A stretch of DNA of 6,310 nucleotides. Source: Candidatus Hestiella acidicharens. Lineage in GTDB: Archaea; Thermoproteota; Thermoprotei_A; Sulfolobales; Acidilobaceae. The notes below the pieces were generated by a model. It was given only the letters and a program-made list of their open reading frames with translations, was not told the origin of the DNA and did not search any database. Of the stretch, positions 1 through 5,779 are shown in pieces. Position numbers and translations under genes: made by a program. Position 1 is the stretch's first letter; each line of letters opens with the position of its first letter. The stretch is from assembly GCA_015523575.1 (NCBI GenBank), contig WAJZ01000016.1:1-6310 (forward strand), given 5' to 3'.

Positions 1-812
1 ATAATGCAAGCCTCCACTACCTGCCGCCTAGATTTGAAAAGGAGCTAAAAGGCCTATACAAGAGCGGTAACGTAACAAACATAGGGAATACGTATTCTGG
101 GGTAGACGTTGAAAAGGTGCTTTCCCTAAGGCCTAACCTTGTTATAGGTACCTATCAATGGGGCTTCTCGTCCCTCTCAAGCATATTAAAAGACTATGGG
201 ATACCTGTCCTGTTGCTTCCATCTTATACCTCTCTGAACGACCTCTATACAGCAATAATAATGGTTGGGAGGGCAACTGGGCATGTAAAGAGTGCAGTTT
301 CACTAGTAGAAAACATGTCATCGCAGCTCTCTTATCTAAAAGCATTGGTAGGCAACTCAACGAAACAAAACATCTCCTACCTGTTGTGGATAAATCCTAC
401 ATACGTAACGGGTTCTGATACCTTTCAGAGCGACATGATAATGCTCTCTGGTAACGAAAACGCTTTTAAAAACATTACTAAGTGGGGGGTGATAAGCCCG
501 GAGGAGATGCTAGAGGCAAATCCAAGCATAATAATAGTAGATGATCAAACAGGTTTTATGAACCAAAGCGCCCTGATATCTTGGCTGAAAAAGACGATAG
601 GCAATGCATATGAAAACATCTCAGCGATAAAGCATGATAAGGTATACTTCATAAAGGGCTACTACGTTGACTACATAAACGAACCGGGGCCCATGGTTGT
701 GAAGGGGGTTGAGCTGTTAATAGCAATAACCCACCCTTCCCTACTTAACATAACGAAGGTTCCAAGCATTATAACGCCAAGTGATTTTCCACTACCAACG
801 CTGGCAAAGTGA
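1..812 (+). CDS. ABC transporter substrate-binding protein, BtuF/FepB-like (5' end outside window)
   Basis: Extracellular ligand-binding subunit of a metal-chelate or cobalamin-type importer (periplasmic-binding-protein family of BtuF, FhuD and FepB). The reading frame is open from the first complete codon at base 3, giving at least 269 residues. The GTG at 117 is therefore an internal valine, not the start: the residues before it (VTNIGN, then GVDVEKV running into LSLRPNLVIG) are the family's typical segment. A second family block, from YVTGSDTFQSDM to SPEEMLEANPSIIIVDD, marks the C-terminal lobe. Signal peptide and anchor lie outside the window. The visible part has nine N-x-S/T sequons, consistent with a glycosylated surface protein. 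It heads an operon with the permease (6-nt gap) and the ATPase. The ligand (Fe-siderophore, haem, corrinoid, molybdate) cannot be read from the sequence. Confidence 0.93.
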   Translation, partial: NASLHYLPPRFEKELKGLYKSGNVTNIGNTYSGVDVEKVLSLRPNLVIGTYQWGFSSLSSILKDYGIPVLLLPSYTSLNDLYTAIIMVGRATGHVKSAVSLVENMSSQLSYLKALVGNSTKQNISYLLWINPTYVTGSDTFQSDMIMLSGNENAFKNITKWGVISPEEMLEANPSIIIVDDQTGFMNQSALISWLKKTIGNAYENISAIKHDKVYFIKGYYVDYINEPGPMVVKGVELLIAITHPSLLNITKVPSIITPSDFPLPTLAK

Positions 813-818
813 ATGTAG

Positions 819-1805
819 ATGAAGAAAAGGAGCATCTTTTTTATTACATCGATTTTTGTTTCCCTTTTTATCTTTTTTATTGCATCACTTTCTATAGGGG
901 CTTATTCTAAAGTAGGCTTCTATGAAGCGATTTTGTATTTAAGCGGGCATAGCATGAAGAAAGTATATAGCGACATAATCTTTTACAGGCTAATAAGGAC
1001 AATGGCTGCCTTCGTCTTGGGTGTAGGCCTCTCAACCTCCGGCTTGACGTTACAATACACGTTAAAGAATCCATTAGCAGATCCCTTCCTCTTAGGTATA
1101 AGCTCTGGCGCTATATTAGGGGTTACGCTGGCAGACTACTTCGGTTTCGTTTCATATTATTACCTCTACTTGGCTGCCTGGATAGGCTCCCTCCTCAGTA
1201 TTGGCATTGTCCTGCTCATATCTGCTTACTTCAAGTCTTCTGCATCTTCTATATTAATAGCTGGAATCTCTCTTTCTTACTTGCTCAGTGGCATCACCAC
1301 GATATACATGATTAAGCTAGGTCCAAAGATACCTGGGGTCCTTTTTTGGCTCTTCGGAAGCGTTGCATATTCAACCCCTGGCATCCTTTACAAGACATCC
1401 ATAATAGTTTTTCTGTCCCTATTCTTCCTCTTTCTCATGTGGAAGCCAATTAATTCGTTAATGCTAGGTGAGGATATGGCAACTAGCCTAGGGGTTGGTG
1501 TTTTCAGGACAAGGTTTCTCTCTATATTAATAGTTTCCATATCGACTTCGGCCTTGGTTGCAATGGCAGGGCCTGTGGGATTTATAGGACTTGCAGCCCC
1601 TTGGATGGCAAGGCTGATAGTTGGGAGCAACTATGGTAAGTCCTTGGTCATGAGCATATTTACCGGCGGCTTGTTAGCGATAGCGAGCGACATACTGGCA
1701 AGGGTTGTGCTGTACCCAAGCGAAGCCCCCCTTACTGCTATAACAAGCATATTCGGTGCCCCATTTCTAATCTACCTTACACTAAGGTTTAAGGGGAGGA
1801 TATGA
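819..1805 (+). CDS. ABC transporter permease, FecCD/BtuC family
   Basis: Membrane subunit that forms the translocation channel as a homodimer with two copies of the downstream ATPase. The 328 residues match the usual FecCD length. A short basic N-terminus (MKKR) precedes the first hydrophobic helix (about 6-28), and further helices cover nearly the whole protein. Family signatures are clear: GLSTSG at 70-75, KNPLADPFLLGISSGA at 83-98, LGEDMATSLGV at 216-226, AGPVGFIGLAAPWMAR at 250-265 and GAPFLIYL at 313-320. The usual PHxxR of the fifth block reads PWMAR, so the histidine is replaced by tryptophan. ATG 819 lies 6 nt after the binding-protein stop; a weak AGTGA motif precedes it by 6 nt. An ATG at 813 is followed at once by TAG and can be dismissed. 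The 3' end overlaps the ATPase start, so the subunits are probably co-translated. Confidence 0.95.
   Translation: MKKRSIFFITSIFVSLFIFFIASLSIGAYSKVGFYEAILYLSGHSMKKVYSDIIFYRLIRTMAAFVLGVGLSTSGLTLQYTLKNPLADPFLLGISSGAILGVTLADYFGFVSYYYLYLAAWIGSLLSIGIVLLISAYFKSSASSILIAGISLSYLLSGITTIYMIKLGPKIPGVLFWLFGSVAYSTPGILYKTSIIVFLSLFFLFLMWKPINSLMLGEDMATSLGVGVFRTRFLSILIVSISTSALVAMAGPVGFIGLAAPWMARLIVGSNYGKSLVMSIFTGGLLAIASDILARVVLYPSEAPLTAITSIFGAPFLIYLTLRFKGRI
1795..1799 (+). promoter_or_regulatory. Shine-Dalgarno site of the ABC ATPase
   Basis: GGAGG lies inside the last codons of the permease gene, in front of tandem in-frame ATGs at 1802 and 1805. Spacing of 2 nt to the first and 5 nt to the second favours the second. 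It suggests translational coupling across the overlapping stop and start. Confidence 0.7.
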
Positions 1806-2560
1806 TGAAAGGCGTTGAGGCTATAGGTGTTTCCTATTCTGTAGGGTCTAGGGAAATAATTCATGACATAACATTTGAGCTAGAAGAGGGAAAGGTATTG
1901 GCAATACTAGGCCCTAACGGCGTCGGGAAGACAACCCTTTTAAGGATTTTATCTGGCATAATACCCCCGAGCAGGGGTAAGGTTTACCTCTATGGGGAAA
2001 ATCCAGCGAAGTTCAGGAGGTTTTTAACTTACATCCCGGCAAACTACAATATCGATATGTATGCAAGGTCCTTAGATATAATGCTAGCTGAGCTCTATAA
2101 TGGCGGTTTCTTTTATAACAGGCGTGATATAGAAAAAATACGCATGTGGGCAAGCTATTTTGGGGTAGAGAGGTATTTCGATACACCTTTCGGTAAGCTA
2201 AGCTCCGGGGAGCAGAAGCTTGTCTTGCTTGCAGGAGGTTTAGCAAGGGATCCAAAGATAATGATTTTGGACGAGCCAACTGCCTTTCTTGATATATCGA
2301 ACCAGGCAAAGATTTTATCCCTAATAAGGGAAATTGCTGAAAAGGAGGGCATAACTATTGTTTTTGCCCTTCATGAAATATATTATGGCAACATAGCAGA
2401 CTATGTAATGCTTATGAAGGATGGAAAGCTCATAAAGTTCGGTAATCCTAATGAAGTGTTGAATAAGGACCTGCTTGTAGGTATATATGGGATAGAGTTG
2501 GAAGGTTTTGAAATAAATGGTAGCAAGGTATTCCTGCCGAAGTTTTCTAAAAGCTCATAA
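1802..2560 (+). CDS. ABC transporter ATP-binding protein, BtuD/FecE type
   Basis: Cytoplasmic ATPase that powers the importer encoded just upstream; 252 residues, normal for the family. Visible motifs: Walker A GPNGVGKT at 37-44, ABC signature LSSGEQ at 133-138, Walker B IMILDEP at 153-159, D-loop FLD at 162-164 and H-loop His191 in ALHEI. The Q-loop is unusual: the expected IPQ reads IPA at 78-80, so the canonical glutamine is missing. ATG 1802 overlaps the permease stop (ATGA). A second in-frame ATG follows at once (1805); the GGAGG at 1795-1799 sits only 2 nt before the first but 5 nt before the second, so 1805 may be the real start. The first ATG is reported as the longer possibility. The 3' end is followed by a 50-nt gap with the promoter of the next gene. 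Confidence 0.94.
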   Translation: MMKGVEAIGVSYSVGSREIIHDITFELEEGKVLAILGPNGVGKTTLLRILSGIIPPSRGKVYLYGENPAKFRRFLTYIPANYNIDMYARSLDIMLAELYNGGFFYNRRDIEKIRMWASYFGVERYFDTPFGKLSSGEQKLVLLAGGLARDPKIMILDEPTAFLDISNQAKILSLIREIAEKEGITIVFALHEIYYGNIADYVMLMKDGKLIKFGNPNEVLNKDLLVGIYGIELEGFEINGSKVFLPKFSKSS

Positions 2561-2570
2561 AATCCTTAAG

Positions 2571-2578
2571 TTTTTATA
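2571..2578 (+). promoter_or_regulatory. TATA-like box for the SDR gene
   Basis: TTTTTATA, centred about 36 nt before ATG 2611, in the 50-nt gap after the ABC operon. With the usual archaeal TATA-to-start-site distance of about 25 nt, transcription would begin near 2598-2600, leaving a leader of about 10 nt that holds GAGGGTG (2599-2605), the ribosome binding site 5 nt before the ATG. The same T run could also help end the ABC transcript. Confidence 0.6.
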
Positions 2579-2610
2579 GCACGTTTCTGCACTATTATGA
2601 GGGTGTTGAT

Positions 2611-3369
2611 ATGAGGGTTCTTGTTACAGCTTCAACAAATAGAATAGGTTTGGGAGTAGCGAAGGTATTGTTACAAAATGGACACAAGGTTGTCATTAAT
2701 GGACATAATGAGAAAAACATGGAGAAGGCGTTAGAAACGCTTAAACCTATGGGGAGCGTGCATGGGGTACTGGCAGACATAACTGTTCTTGAGGGGGTAG
2801 AGAGGCTTGTCAAGGATTCTATAGGCTTCTTGGGAGGTCTAGATGCTTTAGTTTACATAGCGCCTCCCCCGAAACCGGGTAGCTTTGAAGAGTTACAGCT
2901 AGAAGAATGGGAAGGCGCTGCAAGGTCCTTGCTCTTAAGCCCTGTATGGTTGACAAAGCTAACCCTAAAGTACATAAAGGAGGCAAAAGGTTCCTATGTA
3001 TATCTAAGTAGCTATGTCATAAAGGAACCTGACAAGGGCCTTGCCTTAAGTAACGTTGTCAGGATATCGCTTGCTGGGTTGACCAAAACGCTTTCCAAGG
3101 AACTAGGGAAGTATGGAATAAGGGTCAATATGATCATGCCTGGGTGGATAGAAACTGCTAGGGTTGACGAGGTTTTGCAGAAAATGGCGATGGCTGAAAA
3201 TAAAGGTAAGGAGGAGCTGCTTGATGAAATAAAAAACAAGATACCACTTAAAAGGATAGCCAAGCCCGAGGAGGTAGGTCAGCTTGTTGAGTATCTAATA
3301 TCAAAAAACACCTATATAAATGGAGCCTCCATACCCATTGATGGAGGTATATTAAACAGCGTTTTCTAG
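2611..3369 (+). CDS. SDR-family oxidoreductase-like protein with non-canonical active site
   Basis: Classical-length (252 aa) Rossmann-fold protein of the short-chain dehydrogenase/reductase superfamily. Fold evidence: cofactor-binding N-terminus VTASTNRIGLGVA (5-17), LADIT at 54-58 where SDRs have the adenine-contacting Asp, LSS at 132-134 at the catalytic serine position, RVNMIMPG at 171-178 and IPIDGG at 241-246. Two hallmarks are altered: TGxxxGIG reads TAxxxRIG, and the YxxxK pair aligns with Ser147 and Arg151 in the segment LSNVVRISLAGLTKT. This matches the BKR-like SDR subgroup described as lacking a perfect cofactor motif and catalytic tetrad, so the variation is probably inherited, not decay. 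Substrate and even catalysis are unknown; automatic labels such as glucose dehydrogenase or 3-oxoacyl-ACP reductase would be unsafe. It has its own promoter and a GAGGGTG ribosome site, so it is probably monocistronic. Confidence 0.9.
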   Translation: MRVLVTASTNRIGLGVAKVLLQNGHKVVINGHNEKNMEKALETLKPMGSVHGVLADITVLEGVERLVKDSIGFLGGLDALVYIAPPPKPGSFEELQLEEWEGAARSLLLSPVWLTKLTLKYIKEAKGSYVYLSSYVIKEPDKGLALSNVVRISLAGLTKTLSKELGKYGIRVNMIMPGWIETARVDEVLQKMAMAENKGKEELLDEIKNKIPLKRIAKPEEVGQLVEYLISKNTYINGASIPIDGGILNSVF

Positions 3370-4434
3370 CTATAGCTTGCTCAAATACTTAATTATGGCG
3401 TTGGCGGCATCCATACCACTCTTTAGTGCTGGACCTATTTGGCTTGGCCCATGGACTACATCACCAGCTCCAAATACCCCTTTCCTTGTTGTCATTAGGT
3501 TTTCATCAGTAACCAACGTGCCCCACTTCGTCAGCTTTATTCCACAACATCCATCGCCTAATGGCGCTGTAGCCCTCTCGCCTACTGCCTCAGAGACGTA
3601 ATCGAACTCAGTTTCAAATTCGCTTCCAGGGATCGGTACTGGCTTTGGCCTCTTCTCTTCTGGCGTTTGAACAAGGCGGTTCCTTACAAGCTTGATTACC
3701 CTTTTTCCGTTGCTTTCCTTAAATTCTACAGGCACAGTAAGCTCCCATATCTCAATGCCGGAGGCCTCTAGGTTGTGCATCTCCATGGGTCCCATTGGAG
3801 CTTCATTTCTTGTCCTCCTATAAGAGAGGACTATTTTCTTCATCTTGCTCTTGAACTCATCGTACGTCATTGGTATGTATGCAGCATCTTCGGCAGTAAA
3901 GCCCCCACCAACTACCATAAGCCTGCCAGAGATGTTTGGCACTATGTCCCAGCTCTTGTATCCGAACTTCGCTAGATGGGTTGCTACTATGAACTCTACG
4001 GAGGGGAATATCCAAGGAAGGTCTTCCCCAGGCACCTTCATCCTTTTGCTTTCCCAGGTGCCTGTAGCAATTAGCGTTGCATCGTGCTCCTTTATTATAT
4101 CCTCTAGGTTAACTGACTCCTTTGGGGTAATGATTCTGTCCATTAGCCCATAGCTTACATCAGCATTAATCTTTGTGTTCAAAACAAACTCAACGCCTGC
4201 ATCCATAAGCTCCTTCACACCCTCCCTTATCGGGGGTTTTTGTATTCTGTAGATGTGTATCCCAAACATCAGCATGCCTCCTGGCTCAGGTAGCATATCA
4301 TATACTGTAACTTGGTAGCCCTTGCACCTCAGGATTCCAGCTGCCCCTAAACCTGCAGTCCCTGCACCTATTATGGCAACCTTCTTCCCAACGCCTGTAG
4401 GTATTTGATCTTGCTTACACCTTAAAAACTTCAT
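3370..4434 (-). CDS. FAD/NAD(P)-dependent oxidoreductase, GltD-like, without Fe-S domain
   Basis: Flavoprotein related to the glutamate synthase small subunit (GltD) and similar electron-transfer subunits. In the 354 residues, an FAD-binding GAGTAG (23-28) is followed by GGMLMFGI (52-59), resembling GltD's GGLLRYGI. A second dinucleotide fold VVGGGFTAED (174-183) fits NAD(P)H, YRRTRNEAP (205-213) is typical of this family, and GVFGAGDVVHGP (319-330) is the closing FAD motif. The roughly 100-residue N-terminal domain that holds 4Fe-4S clusters in GltD is absent; only Cys6, Cys37 and a Cys296-Cys297 pair are present. No large glutamate synthase subunit is in view, so its electron partner is unknown. 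ATG 4434 has GGGGT 7 nt upstream (4442-4446). Its stop is directly next to the SDR stop on the other strand. It could serve a ferredoxin or another acceptor protein. Confidence 0.92.
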   Translation of the reverse strand: MKFLRCKQDQIPTGVGKKVAIIGAGTAGLGAAGILRCKGYQVTVYDMLPEPGGMLMFGIHIYRIQKPPIREGVKELMDAGVEFVLNTKINADVSYGLMDRIITPKESVNLEDIIKEHDATLIATGTWESKRMKVPGEDLPWIFPSVEFIVATHLAKFGYKSWDIVPNISGRLMVVGGGFTAEDAAYIPMTYDEFKSKMKKIVLSYRRTRNEAPMGPMEMHNLEASGIEIWELTVPVEFKESNGKRVIKLVRNRLVQTPEEKRPKPVPIPGSEFETEFDYVSEAVGERATAPLGDGCCGIKLTKWGTLVTDENLMTTRKGVFGAGDVVHGPSQIGPALKSGMDAANAIIKYLSKL

Positions 4435-4441
4435 ATTATCT

Positions 4442-4446
4442 ACCCC
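4442..4446 (-). promoter_or_regulatory. Shine-Dalgarno site of the GltD-like gene
   Basis: On the minus strand GGGGT stands 7 nt before ATG 4434, supporting this start and a leader of about 15 nt if the TATA-like box at 4473-4480 is used. Confidence 0.5.
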
Positions 4447-4470
4447 AACAATTATTTGTCTATGTGGAGA

Positions 4471-4480
4471 TTAATAAGTT
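4471..4480. promoter_or_regulatory. TATA-like element, possibly shared by divergent genes
   Basis: TTAATAAGTT on the plus strand reads AACTTATTAA on the minus strand. It lies about 37 nt before TTG 4513 on one side and about 41 nt before ATG 4434 on the other. Both spacings match the other promoters in this window, so one AT element may seat TBP for both directions. A second AT run, TTTTTATTAA at 4491-4500, could be the minus-strand box instead (giving a 35-nt leader), but is too close to 4513 to drive the plus gene from that start. Confidence 0.45.
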
Positions 4481-4512
4481 TCAAAAGAAATTTTTATTAA
4501 AAGGTGTAGGGC

Positions 4513-4857
4513 TTGGGCTGTGAGGAGAAGAAACAGGAAGAATGCAAGTCTAGGTGGTTGCTGTGCGATGAAGGATTGCCTGGGGCTATAAACGAAAAGG
4601 TGAAAATGTTTAAGGTTTTGATGCCAAACGTTTTGCTTACTGGCTTGTCAGACGATATGGCCATGGTTTACTATATGTTTTATAATAAGCGAGGTGCCGG
4701 TTTTTTCATAGAGATGGATAACGCTTCCTTTAACTTCTCAGAGTGCAGGGAATCTATAAAGGTTGACATACTAAATAATATAGGAAGGCTCCTTAGACCT
4801 GAGGATAACCTCAGGCTACTCGAGTACATAGTAGAGAACGTAATGTTTCCCTCTTAG
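4513..4857 (+). CDS. Hypothetical protein, 114 aa, Cys-containing N-terminus
   Basis: I do not recognise this protein. It starts at TTG with AGGTG (4502-4506) 6 nt upstream, a good archaeal ribosome site, and ends at TAG. The N-terminal 20 residues are charged and hold three cysteines (3, 11, 18; spacing C-x7-C-x6-C); a fourth is Cys78. The rest looks like a small alpha/beta domain: a hydrophobic strand VLMPNVLLTGL, an aromatic stretch MAMVYYMFYNKRGAGFF, then helix-like segments including LRPEDNLRLLEYIVENVMF at the end. There is no signal peptide or convincing membrane span. A later in-frame ATG (4606) would drop the three N-terminal cysteines. The gene precedes the TusA-like gene on the same strand, but a 76-nt gap with a TATA-like box suggests separate transcription. 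A regulator or small metal- or thiol-dependent protein is possible, without direct support. Confidence 0.72.
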   Translation: MGCEEKKQEECKSRWLLCDEGLPGAINEKVKMFKVLMPNVLLTGLSDDMAMVYYMFYNKRGAGFFIEMDNASFNFSECRESIKVDILNNIGRLLRPEDNLRLLEYIVENVMFPS

Positions 4858-4894
4858 GATAAGGTAGCGTTAAGCTATTTGTATAGAATACATG

Positions 4895-4902
4895 TTTTTA
4901 AG
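4895..4902 (+). promoter_or_regulatory. TATA-like box for the TusA-like gene
   Basis: TTTTTAAG, centred about 36 nt before TTG 4934, predicts transcription from about 4924 and a leader of about 10 nt. The T-rich CTTTCTCTTTATT just after it (4905-4917) may also help end transcripts from the preceding 114-aa gene. Confidence 0.55.
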
Positions 4903-4933
4903 TGCTTTCTCTTTATTAGAAATAGGTTGAGGC

Positions 4934-5164
4934 TTGGCAAGAACATATGACTTTAGAGGAAAGGAGTGTCCAGAGGGTTACATACTTGTAAGTAGGATCG
5001 TAGCTAAGGTGCCCCCGGGAGAGGAGGTTGAGGTGATAATGGATTCCTGGAGGTGTGCAACGCTAATAGCCTATGACTTCATGAAGCTCTCCTCGATAAA
5101 AATGAACTTTGTAAGGCTTGGTCAAAAGGATATAAAATTCACCTTCTTCAAAAGGCCTCGCTAA
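4934..5164 (+). CDS. TusA-family (SirA-like) sulfur carrier protein
   Basis: Small cytoplasmic sulfur-relay protein that would carry a persulfide on a conserved cysteine. The 76 residues are the usual TusA size. The N-terminus YDFRGKECPEGYILVSR (5-21) matches the family's LDxRGxxCPxP block, with Cys12 as the acceptor; PPGEEVEVIMDS (27-38) is the second strand block. Two departures: the second proline of CPxP is glycine (CPEG, Gly15), and there is an extra cysteine, Cys41, in DSWRCATLIAYDF where most members have no thiol. The start is TTG 4934: no in-frame ATG occurs before residue 36, beyond the Cys12 motif. GAGG ends only 1 nt before it, so ribosome-site spacing is poor. No desulfurase, DsrE or rhodanese gene is adjacent in the window. 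Its 3' end overlaps the convergent alkyltransferase gene by 17 bp. Confidence 0.86.
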   Translation: MARTYDFRGKECPEGYILVSRIVAKVPPGEEVEVIMDSWRCATLIAYDFMKLSSIKMNFVRLGQKDIKFTFFKRPR

Positions 5165-5465
5165 GAAACTTGCCCAAATCCTTGATTATGTTCCTTGGGT
5201 CTATTCTATCCCCTTGCACCTTTACTCCTTCGGCCAGCAAAATCAATTTTTTTGCATTTTTTCCAAATGGCGTATAGCCACCCAGCTTTCCATTGCTCAT
5301 CACTACCCTATGGCAAGGTATTATTATCGGTTTTTTGTTCTTCTTTAATATTTTAGCTACCTTTCTTTGGTGCATTCCTAGGAGGTCGCCTATAGCTTTA
5401 TATGTTGTCACATATCCAAGCGGTATCATCTGGAGTATGGCATATACATCGTCTTCTTCGGCCAT
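5148..5465 (-). CDS. ogt: Methylated-DNA--[protein]-cysteine S-methyltransferase, single-domain form
   Basis: DNA repair protein that transfers an alkyl group from O6-alkylguanine to its own cysteine. In 105 residues the entire C-terminal DNA-binding domain of the family is present: PLGYVTTYKAIG (15-26), an arginine-finger region MHQRKVAKIL (31-40, Arg34), the active-site motif IPCHRVV (49-55, Cys51) and LGGYTPFG (61-68). Cysteine is kept, so this is not an alkyltransferase-like ATL protein, where it is replaced. The N-terminal RNase-H-like domain found in most archaeal Ogt proteins (about 150-175 aa) is missing. I chose ATG 5465 because AAAGGTGGT stands just upstream at proper spacing; the in-frame GTG at 5474 lies inside that site. 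A TATA-like CTTAAATA (5503-5510) precedes it. The gene ends inside the convergent TusA-like gene. Confidence 0.9.
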   Translation of the reverse strand: MAEEDDVYAILQMIPLGYVTTYKAIGDLLGMHQRKVAKILKKNKKPIIIPCHRVVMSNGKLGGYTPFGKNAKKLILLAEGVKVQGDRIDPRNIIKDLGKFLSEAF

Positions 5466-5502
5466 GCAGACCACCTTTCTTTAAGAATAGGTGTCAGTTA
5501 CG

Positions 5503-5510
5503 TATTTAAG
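5503..5510 (-). promoter_or_regulatory. TATA-like box for the alkyltransferase gene
   Basis: CTTAAATA on the minus strand, centred about 41 nt before ATG 5465, predicts a leader of about 15 nt containing the AGGTGGT ribosome site. Starting translation at GTG 5474 would leave only about 6 nt of leader, which supports the ATG. Confidence 0.5.
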
Positions 5511-5779
5511 TGGTTGTTGCAAAGGTACACTATCATGAAGCGTTTGATAAAGTCAAATATGGCTAATTATTCATCTTCTGTTAATTGTAAACCGGGGAGT
5601 TAACAAAGTTGCACGTCACGCCAGAAAAGAAAGTTATTTTTTTAATTCTTTAGTTTTTCTTGAGATGGTAGGTGCGTTTATTGTAGGAACTTACCTTAAT
5701 GCTGTCGACCAAGAATTTATCCTGTAATGTGATTTAAATTTGCCTTGTGTTTGACATAACTAATGGATTTCTCTGCGTT

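Noticed and set aside
117..119. GTG as the start of the binding-protein gene
   Set aside because: The frame is open upstream to the window edge and encodes family-typical residues before this codon.
3377..4153. Several plus-strand open frames inside the GltD-like gene
   Set aside because: They are antisense shadows of a clearly recognisable protein and have no family features of their own.
5466..5474. GTG 5474 as the alkyltransferase start
   Set aside because: It lies within the AAAGGTGGT ribosome site, which is correctly spaced for ATG 5465.
5525..5600. C/D box small RNA in the spacer
   Set aside because: No proper RUGAUGA and CUGA boxes at the right spacing are present.
5665..5727. 20-codon frame starting MVGAFIVG
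   Set aside because: No clear ribosome site or well-placed promoter; too short to support from sequence alone.
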